In this document: positions 53,258 through 59,350 of the stretch, piece by piece
Layout: every line of letters begins with the position of its first letter
How positions within the stretch are numbered: the stretch's first letter is position 1
Origin: Mantamonas sphyraenae
Taxonomy: Eukaryota; CRuMs; Mantamonadidae
DNA length: 64,000 nucleotides
Direction: 5' to 3'
NCBI GenBank assembly: GCA_026936335.1
Contig: JAPMXV010000005.1
Location: 310,001-374,000, forward strand
Program-made: the position numbers and the translations under genes
Notes under the pieces: generated by a model
Databases searched by the model: none
What the model saw: only the letters and a program-made list of their open reading frames with translations
What the model was told of the DNA's origin: nothing

Positions 53258-54496
53258 ATGAACCGGGATGTGACACATCACAGGAAGGACCTGCTGTTGA
53301 AAGCAATGAGGCAGAACGACGTGGAGGAAGCACGCAAAGTGCTGCAAGGGTCGATTGAGCTGCAGGAGGCCTTCTACGCGCAGTACGCAAGGCAGAAAGA
53401 GGTGCGAGTGCTGACAGAGGCACTGCTGGAGACCGAGAATCTGTGGAGATTGAGGGTTTTGGAGCTGGATAACTGTGCAATGGACGACGAGCAAGCAAAG
53501 CAGTTGGCAACTGCAATTGCGTGCACGTTGCGTCTGGCGTCTCTGCAGGTGCGCAAGTGTCCACTGGGAGACGCAGGTGTCAAGTGGATCTCTGAAGGGG
53601 TGTTTTCGTGTCAGAGAATCGTATGCTTGGTGCTAGAGGACGTGTCGATGACTGAGGCGGGAGCAGTGGAGCTGGTGCGATTGCTTCGCTTCAACGAGTC
53701 GCTTCAGCTGCTGAGCCTGGAGCACAACGACCTTTCGGGTGTACAGCTTGGCAAAGAGATTGCAACGTTGCTGCGCAAACATCCGGGGCTGGCATTGCTC
53801 TCGCTTCGCATGTGCAACTTGCGGCCGATTCAGGTGGAGCACATCGCTGGCAGCCTGGCCAAGAACAGCACATTGCAGCAGCTGATCCTTCAGCAGGAAA
53901 GCAAACGTTATATCAACATGCCAAGAGATGTGCTAAAGACAAACACGACGATGTTCTCATTTGGCGGGTCCATGCACACAAACGGACAAAAGCAGCTGGC
54001 AGAGAACAAGGAGGCATGTCTTGGGCTGTTGGAGGCGGTGCGTAAGGGCGACTGTGAAAGCGTGCACGACGACTATCTGATGAACGGTGTCTGCGTGGAC
54101 ACGTTGGCTGGCATGGAGGCGACTCCGTTGATGATTGCCATCGCAAACGAGGATGTTGCGATGTGCAAGTTGCTTCAAGAGTGGCATGCGAGACCAAGTA
54201 TGATGATTTGTGGCAAAACGGCATGCAGCATGCTGGTGGAGCGAGGATGGAGCAAGAGATGGCACTTTCTGTGGGCTGAGGAGTTGGACCAGGCGCTGAA
54301 GATGCTCCTGCTGATGAACGGGGAAGAACGCGACGTGATGTTCGAGTCGGGAGGGATGGAATCGTATGAGGCGACTGCAGACTGGTGGACATTGCCGGAT
54401 GAAGTGGTGGCGCGCATCCAGAGGCACTTGATCGGGTGGACGGCAGAGCTGGGCACGTGGCGCGCAAGGGGACACCGCTCACCGCTTGAAGAATGA
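53258..54496 (+). CDS. LRR-ankyrin protein 1 with C-terminal F-box-like motif
   Basis: Intronless, 412 residues from ATG 53258. Residues 1-50 are helical (LLLKAMRQNDVEEARKVLQG). Ribonuclease-inhibitor-type LRRs fill about 60-230 (LRVLELDNCAMDDEQAKQLA, LQLLSLEHNDLSGVQLGKEI, LALLSLRMCNLRPIQ). An ankyrin-like pair follows at about 255-320 (LLEAVRKGDCESVHDDYLMN, TPLMIAIANEDVAMCKLLQE). The C-terminal module, shared with the two paralogues, runs RWHFLWAEELDQALKMLLLM, MFESGGMESYEATADWW, LPDEVVARIQRHLIGW. LPDEVxxRIxxxL resembles the first helix of an F-box, which binds SKP1. RNI-type LRR plus ankyrin suggests a recognition protein; ligand unknown. It overlaps the next gene by ATGA. The most diverged of the three. 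Confidence 0.8.
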   Translation: MNRDVTHHRKDLLLKAMRQNDVEEARKVLQGSIELQEAFYAQYARQKEVRVLTEALLETENLWRLRVLELDNCAMDDEQAKQLATAIACTLRLASLQVRKCPLGDAGVKWISEGVFSCQRIVCLVLEDVSMTEAGAVELVRLLRFNESLQLLSLEHNDLSGVQLGKEIATLLRKHPGLALLSLRMCNLRPIQVEHIAGSLAKNSTLQQLILQQESKRYINMPRDVLKTNTTMFSFGGSMHTNGQKQLAENKEACLGLLEAVRKGDCESVHDDYLMNGVCVDTLAGMEATPLMIAIANEDVAMCKLLQEWHARPSMMICGKTACSMLVERGWSKRWHFLWAEELDQALKMLLLMNGEERDVMFESGGMESYEATADWWTLPDEVVARIQRHLIGWTAELGTWRARGHRSPLEE

Positions 54497-56151
54497 ATTT
54501 CGTGTCGGATGCCAACACGCCACATATGCGTGCAATTGCACGTGCACTGCAGCGGGGCAACATGGAGGAGTGCGCAGAACTGCTTGCCGGTGTCGAACAG
54601 GTGCGGCTCTCTGCGCTCATGCTGAACAGTTTGGGGGTCCAACTGCTGAGTGAACTGCTTCCAGATAGTGTTCATACGGTGTGGATGGACCACACAAACC
54701 TGCAGCCCGATGACGTGGCGGTGCTGGCGGCAGGAGTAGCGCGAGTGCACGTGCACGTGCTCAGAGTCGTCAACAACCGCATCCAAGATCGGGGTGCGCT
54801 GGCATTGGCACTGTGGCTTCGCAAAATGCCATACTTGCGCGAGTTGTCGCTCTCGGGGTGTGGACTGGGCGAGGCAGGGGTGGCCGCGGTTGTGAATTCC
54901 CTGCAAGACGCCAACTCCGTGAAGGTGCTTGATCTAACGAGGAACGCAGTGGAGGAAGAGGGTGCGAAAGCCTTGGCCACGTGGCTGGGTGATGCAGAGT
55001 GTGGGTTGTGCAGGTTGGCGCTGGAAAGTTGCGGATTGCCGCGCGAGGGTGTGAAGGCCTTGGCTGAGGGCTTGGCGCGATGCAAGAGCTTGCAGCATTT
55101 GGATATTTCGGGGAACTTGTTGGGTGAGGTGGGCACGGTTGTGCTGGCAGAAGGACTGGAAGGAAACGCAACCTTGCGTACGCTGAAGGCAAACAAGATC
55201 AGCGCAGGAAACGACGGTGCGGTGGCCCTTGCGGAAATGCTGAGGAGGAACGAAAGCCTCGTCCGTGTGGAACTGCAGAGCAATCGGATGCGCAATGCGG
55301 GGGAGGCGTTCCGGGAAGCGCTTGCAGAAAACGCGACGGTTGCCGAACTTCGTTTGGGACACAACGTGGAAAGCCAGGAGGCGACTCAGGATCTGCTGTA
55401 TGCACTGTGCACGAGCAGGTCGCTGCAAAGCTTGGAGCTGTGGTCGATGCAGCGCTTCGGACGGTTGGAGTTGCAGTCGCTGCGTTTGCCCGCGTCTGTG
55501 CAGCGAGTCCACCTGATGGGTGGCATGGTGGAAGACAAAGAGTTGGAACGGCTTTTGGATGGGAACCGGCGAGTGTGGAGCTGTCCCGGGGTTCCTCGTG
55601 AAAACGTGGACCAAGCCAAGGCACTTCTTGCGGCAGCGACAGTTGGGGACGTGGAGCAGGTGCAGGCGCTTCTTGAGTGGGGCGTGCATGTCGATGCGTG
55701 GCCTGACTTTGAGAACACTCCGCTGATGTGTGCGGTGGAGCAGGGTCACGAAGAGGTTGGGAAGCTGCTGAAGGACTGGGGAGCAAGAGGCGATGTTTTT
55801 CCGTTGGAAAGAATGGTCTGTGCCGAGGACATAGCGCACAGACGTGCTTGGTCGCAGGTGTGGCATTGGCTGTGGGGGGGGAAGCTGGACGAGGCGATGG
55901 AAACGGCGTTGGTGATGAACGGTGAGGAGAGGGAGGTGATGTTTGAGGCGGGCGGGATGGAGGCGTACGAAGCGAGTGCAGAGTGGGTGACACTGCCGGA
56001 TGAGGTGATGGAGAGGGTGGTTGGATGGATGGCGCGCGGGGGGGGCGCAACGAATGAGCACGCGAGGAATCAAGAGCAAGCGGGTGACGGTGTTTGCTGT
56101 GAAGGGCGAGGACACAGAGGATGGGGAACAAGGGACGGCTGTGCAATGTAA
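54493..56151 (+). CDS. LRR-ankyrin protein 2 with C-terminal F-box-like motif
   Basis: Intronless, 552 residues. The first ATG (54493) overlaps the upstream stop as ATGA; the next in-frame ATG is 54526. About nine RNI-type LRRs follow a short helical lead (LRVVNNRIQDRGALALALWL, VKVLDLTRNAVEEEGAKALA, LQHLDISGNLLGEVGTVVLA, VRVELQSNRMRNAGEAFREA). Two ankyrin-like repeats follow (LLAAATVGDVEQVQALLEWG, TPLMCAVEQGHEEVGKLLKD), then the shared module (WHWLWGGKLDEAMETALVMN, MFEAGGMEAYEASAEW, LPDEVMERVVGWM). The frame runs 32 codons past that module, across an 8-G run at 56038, into the RtcB gene. Loss of one G would end it at a TGA that overlaps the RtcB ATG, so the true C-terminus is uncertain. Confidence 0.78.
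   Translation: MNFVSDANTPHMRAIARALQRGNMEECAELLAGVEQVRLSALMLNSLGVQLLSELLPDSVHTVWMDHTNLQPDDVAVLAAGVARVHVHVLRVVNNRIQDRGALALALWLRKMPYLRELSLSGCGLGEAGVAAVVNSLQDANSVKVLDLTRNAVEEEGAKALATWLGDAECGLCRLALESCGLPREGVKALAEGLARCKSLQHLDISGNLLGEVGTVVLAEGLEGNATLRTLKANKISAGNDGAVALAEMLRRNESLVRVELQSNRMRNAGEAFREALAENATVAELRLGHNVESQEATQDLLYALCTSRSLQSLELWSMQRFGRLELQSLRLPASVQRVHLMGGMVEDKELERLLDGNRRVWSCPGVPRENVDQAKALLAAATVGDVEQVQALLEWGVHVDAWPDFENTPLMCAVEQGHEEVGKLLKDWGARGDVFPLERMVCAEDIAHRRAWSQVWHWLWGGKLDEAMETALVMNGEEREVMFEAGGMEAYEASAEWVTLPDEVMERVVGWMARGGGATNEHARNQEQAGDGVCCEGRGHRGWGTRDGCAM
55938..55979 (+). repeat. 42-nt block identical to 59244..59285
   Basis: This part of the shared C-terminal module of LRR-ankyrin protein 2 (coding through MFEAGGMEAYEASA) is base-for-base identical in protein 3 although surrounding codons differ. 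It suggests recent gene conversion or strong nucleotide constraint. Confidence 0.85.
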
Positions 56152-57601
56152 TGCGAATGGGATTCGAGATTTCGTGCGCAAGGCAGCGGCCGCTCTGCGA
56201 ATTTCCTTGAAAGCTGCGACGCTTGTGGACGCCGCCACTGGGGAGCAGCTGACGGGAAAGAGCACCCTTGTGGAAGGAATGCGCATTTGTGTGGTGGAAC
56301 CACGAAAGAAGCCTCGTAAGGGGGTGGAGGCTGTGGAAAGCACAGTGGCGGAGTCGCAAGGGTCACAAGTGTCGGCGCTTGTGGCGATTGAGTTGTCGCA
56401 GAAGCGGAGGACGAGGAGGAGCGATGTGGAGGTGTGTCTGGTGGCAGAAGCGTCGCCTGTGGAGGAAGAGGCGATGAAGCAGTTGGAAAATGTGGCTGAA
56501 GGGCTGGACAACGTAGTGGCGGCGGCGGGGATGCCCGATCTGCACGTCGGCCCGACGTATCCGATTGGGGCAAGCATTGCGACGGATGGGGTGCTCTTTC
56601 CCGTTCTCATTGGAACAGACATTGGGTGCGGGATGCGGCTTGTGGAAACACCGCTGAAGGCAGGGAAGGGAGCAAAGAAAAGCTGGATTTCGCGCTTGGA
56701 GGAGGACATGGAGACGCCTGTGGAGGAGGAGGAGCTGAACAGCTGGTTGCAAGAGCAAGGTCTGGGCCAGGCAGCGGAAGAGGTTCCGTTTGCGTCAAGC
56801 ATGGGGACGATCGGAAGGGGCAACCACTTTGCGGAATTGGTGGAGGTGGATGAGGTGGTTGACGAAGAGGCTTTTGAGGCCATGGGGCTGGACAAGCAGC
56901 GTATGCAGCTGCTGGTGCACAGTGGCAGCCGTGGTTTTGGAAAGTCCATTTTGAACGCGCATCTAGAGGCGAACGGCAACACAGGCATGCGCGAAGGGAG
57001 CACGGAGGGGCTCAAGTACCTGGAGCAACATGACCTAGCTTGCCAATGGGCAGTAGCCAACCGGGGGTTGATTGTGCGTCGCTTTCTGCGGTGCTGTGGG
57101 GTTGCAGACGAGTACCTGGACGGGACAAAGGTGGTGCTGGACATCTGGCACAACTTTATGGAGAAAGTGCATTTTGCCGGAGTGGACAAAGACCTATGGG
57201 TGCATCGCAAGGGTGCAGCGCCATCCACAGAGCCAGTGGCTGTTGTTCCGGGCTCGCGTGGAGACTTCAGCTGGCTGGTGCGGTGCTGCACTGAAAGTTC
57301 TGAAGCGCTGGAGCGGGCCTCATTCAGCATTGCACATGGGAGTGGGCGACAGATGAGCCGCTCCAAGGCGTTTTCCATGGCCAAGGACCGGTTCAGCGTG
57401 TCGCAACTGCGGACAACGGAACTGGACAGCACGGTGATCTGCAATGACAAAACACTGCTCTACGAAGAGTTTCCAGGGGCTTACAAGGCCTCGACGCCAG
57501 TTGTGGAGGACCTGGTTGCAAATGGATTGGTGACGGTCGTGGCCAAGCTGCGTCCTGTGTTGACGTTCAAAGTCGGCGGAGGCGGGAAGCGGGATGGATG
57601 A
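56054..57601 (+). CDS. RtcB-type RNA ligase with N-terminal ubiquitin-fold-like domain
   Basis: Intronless, 515 residues from MSTRGIKSKRVTVF. RtcB joins 2',3'-cyclic phosphate or 3'-phosphate RNA ends to 5'-OH ends using GTP and Mn2+. Residues about 8-85 (VTVFAVKGEDTE, IRDFVRKAAAALRISLKAAT, GMRICVVEP) look like a doublecortin/KHA-type ubiquitin fold absent from human and bacterial RtcB. The catalytic part has AAGMPDLHVGPTYPIGASIA, GTDIGCGMRL (Asp and Cys metal ligands), GRGNHFAEL and VHSGSRGFGKSI (metal His), DIWHNF, VHRKGAAPS and FSIAHGSGRQMSRSKA, whose His is the GMP-accepting residue. The sequence is closer to the bacterial release-factor-H-linked RtcB branch than to eukaryotic tRNA-splicing RtcB (judged from motif flanks). 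It sits inside the LRR-ankyrin cluster and overlaps the upstream frame by 98 nt. Confidence 0.9.
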   Translation: MSTRGIKSKRVTVFAVKGEDTEDGEQGTAVQCNANGIRDFVRKAAAALRISLKAATLVDAATGEQLTGKSTLVEGMRICVVEPRKKPRKGVEAVESTVAESQGSQVSALVAIELSQKRRTRRSDVEVCLVAEASPVEEEAMKQLENVAEGLDNVVAAAGMPDLHVGPTYPIGASIATDGVLFPVLIGTDIGCGMRLVETPLKAGKGAKKSWISRLEEDMETPVEEEELNSWLQEQGLGQAAEEVPFASSMGTIGRGNHFAELVEVDEVVDEEAFEAMGLDKQRMQLLVHSGSRGFGKSILNAHLEANGNTGMREGSTEGLKYLEQHDLACQWAVANRGLIVRRFLRCCGVADEYLDGTKVVLDIWHNFMEKVHFAGVDKDLWVHRKGAAPSTEPVAVVPGSRGDFSWLVRCCTESSEALERASFSIAHGSGRQMSRSKAFSMAKDRFSVSQLRTTELDSTVICNDKTLLYEEFPGAYKASTPVVEDLVANGLVTVVAKLRPVLTFKVGGGGKRDG

Positions 57602-57801
57602 GCGATGAATGAAGAAGGCAATGCAGCTGGTTGACCGGTCCGTTGATGAGGTTCGAAGCTTGGGAAATGCATCCAGGGTCTGCCGCGTGACTCAGCAAGT
57701 GCGTCGTTTGGCACACGACAAACAAAGAGAGTGGCAAGGCCGTCGACACATGACATCAACAACGACGAGAGTGACAAAAGTGCGTGGCGTGTGTGTGTGT
57801 C
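57602..57801. other. 200-bp spacer between RtcB and LRR-ankyrin 3
   Basis: The largest gap in the cluster. A plus-strand frame from 57609 encodes a short helical peptide (VDRSVDEVRSLGN ...) that runs past the LRR-ankyrin 3 start in another frame. I see no splice pair joining it to that gene and do not call it. A GT microsatellite lies just before the start codon. Confidence 0.4.
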
Positions 57802-59346
57802 ATGACCCGCCAGTACGGAGCATCAACTGACACCGGGAATTCGTCGCAGCTGGATCTCAGTCGAGATCTGGACAGGGACCAGCGAGAGAATGTCTGCAAG
57901 GCACTGGAACAGGGGGTGGGTGATCATGGGAAATGGCTGCAGACCCTTGTGCTCGATAGATGCAAGATGGGCGTGCAAGGAGCGGAGTTGCTGGGCGACC
58001 TGGTGCCAGCCCTTCCGGCGCTGAAATCGCTTTCAGCGACGTACAACATGCTTGGAGACGAGGGTGCCGCGTCTGTTGGTACAGCCTTTGGGAAACACCA
58101 ATGTCTGCGCTCGTTGCTCCTCGGACACAACGACATCCGGGCCCGCGGAGCAGAAGCGCTGGCTCAGGCATTTGCCGACAATGACTTTCTGGAGGAAGTG
58201 GACCTGGCCTGCAATTCGATCGGTGATGATGGAGCAGAGGCAATGGCCTGGATGCTGCGTTCTAACCGCACGCTGCGCACGTTGTTGTTGCAGTCAAACA
58301 GCATCACAGAGAAGGGTGCCGCAGACTTTGGGCAAGCGTTGGCTGCAAACAGAACATTGCGAACCCTCAACCTGTACAACAACAAGATGCGAGACATCGG
58401 CGCAGCGGCTTTGGCTGCTGGACTGGAGGGAAACACTTCGTTGAGGTACCTGGACGCTGGATTCTGCGAAATCGGCGACGACGGGGTCGAGGCACTTGCG
58501 CGCGCTCTCAAAACCAACAGCACACTGGAGGCGCTGAAACTGAACGGCAACGAAATCAATTCCAATGGCGGGGATGCGCTTGGCATGGCACTGGCTGTGA
58601 ACAAAGGGTTGTGGTCGCTTTCTCTGTGGGAAAACGTGTTGGGTCCATCTGGAAGCAGGGCACTGTGCAGGGGGTTGGCAAGCAACACCACACTGCGTTT
58701 CCTCGATATTGCCAGCGTTGATATGGGCTCAACTGGGTTCAGTGCGCTGTCCAAAGCTTTGGAGGAGAATCACACGCTTCAGGGGATCGAAATGGGCGGC
58801 GACAACGGGGATGTGGATGTGCTGCACTTGTTGCAAGCACTGGAAAACGGCAACAGGGCGCTCTGCAAATGTGGTGGGGTGTACCTGGCAGGACATGACG
58901 TGATGCTTCAGCGCAACGCCGCGGCTGCAGCTGCCTTGACTCAAGCTTGTGCTGAAGGAGACTCGACCAACATGGTCAAGTGGCTAGACCGAGGCGTACC
59001 AGTGGATGCAGTTGTGGAAACCAACATGGCACCTCGCGGGCGTACGGGTCTGGAGATGGCTTTGGTGGCTGAGCAGGACGAGGCGATTGCACTTTTGCGC
59101 GAGCGTGGCGCGCGCGTGCGGCTGCAAACGATGGAACTGGCCATGGCAAAACCCTGGCGCACCGAATGGCACTGGATGTGGGCCCCGGAGGTGGATGGGG
59201 CGATGGAGGCTGCATTGATGATGAACTGGGAGGAAAGAGAGGCGATGTTTGAGGCGGGCGGGATGGAGGCGTACGAAGCGAGTGCGCTGTGGTGGACGCT
59301 GCCAGATGAGGTGATGGAGAGGGTGCTTGGATGGATTGTTTGTTGA
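57802..59346 (+). CDS. LRR-ankyrin protein 3 with C-terminal F-box-like motif
   Basis: Intronless, 514 residues from ATG 57802. About ten well-kept RNI-type LRRs of 28 residues run from residue 45 to 345 (LRSLLLGHNDIRARGAEALA, LEEVDLACNSIGDDGAEAMA, LRTLNLYNNKMRDIGAAALA, LEALKLNGNEINSNGGDALG). The ankyrin segment is reduced (LTQACAEGDSTNMVKWLDRG, GLEMALVAEQDEAIALLRER). The C-terminal module is W-H-W rich (EWHWMWAPEVDGAMEAALMM), then MFEAGGMEAYEASALWW and LPDEVMERVLGWIVC at the very end. The protein stops two residues after the F-box-like helix. The LRR array is closest to NLR/RNH-type repeats, but no NACHT or other NTPase is present. Its stop codon is 4 bp from the stop of the convergent receptor-like gene. 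Confidence 0.85.
   Translation: MTRQYGASTDTGNSSQLDLSRDLDRDQRENVCKALEQGVGDHGKWLQTLVLDRCKMGVQGAELLGDLVPALPALKSLSATYNMLGDEGAASVGTAFGKHQCLRSLLLGHNDIRARGAEALAQAFADNDFLEEVDLACNSIGDDGAEAMAWMLRSNRTLRTLLLQSNSITEKGAADFGQALAANRTLRTLNLYNNKMRDIGAAALAAGLEGNTSLRYLDAGFCEIGDDGVEALARALKTNSTLEALKLNGNEINSNGGDALGMALAVNKGLWSLSLWENVLGPSGSRALCRGLASNTTLRFLDIASVDMGSTGFSALSKALEENHTLQGIEMGGDNGDVDVLHLLQALENGNRALCKCGGVYLAGHDVMLQRNAAAAAALTQACAEGDSTNMVKWLDRGVPVDAVVETNMAPRGRTGLEMALVAEQDEAIALLRERGARVRLQTMELAMAKPWRTEWHWMWAPEVDGAMEAALMMNWEEREAMFEAGGMEAYEASALWWTLPDEVMERVLGWIVC
59244..59285 (+). repeat. 42-nt block identical to 55938..55979
   Basis: Second copy of the conserved C-terminal-module block, in LRR-ankyrin protein 3. 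Protein 1 has a related but clearly diverged version around 54337-54378. Confidence 0.85.
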
Positions 59347-59350
59347 TGCC

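Noticed and set aside
54934..57450. 838-codon minus-strand frame opposite LRR-ankyrin 2 and RtcB
   Set aside because: It is a shadow of two well-supported genes, low in sequence logic (Ser/Pro/His/Arg mix), with no domain.
53258..57601. Bacterial contamination suggested by intronless overlapping genes and a bacterial-like RtcB
   Set aside because: The block lies between intron-containing eukaryotic genes at the same coordinates, shows the same base composition and microsatellites, and has no visible Shine-Dalgarno pattern or bacterial neighbours.
57609..57830. Short plus-strand frame beginning with a helical peptide between RtcB and LRR-ankyrin 3
   Set aside because: No splice pair connects it to the LRR frame, it overlaps that gene's start in another frame, and it resembles nothing known.
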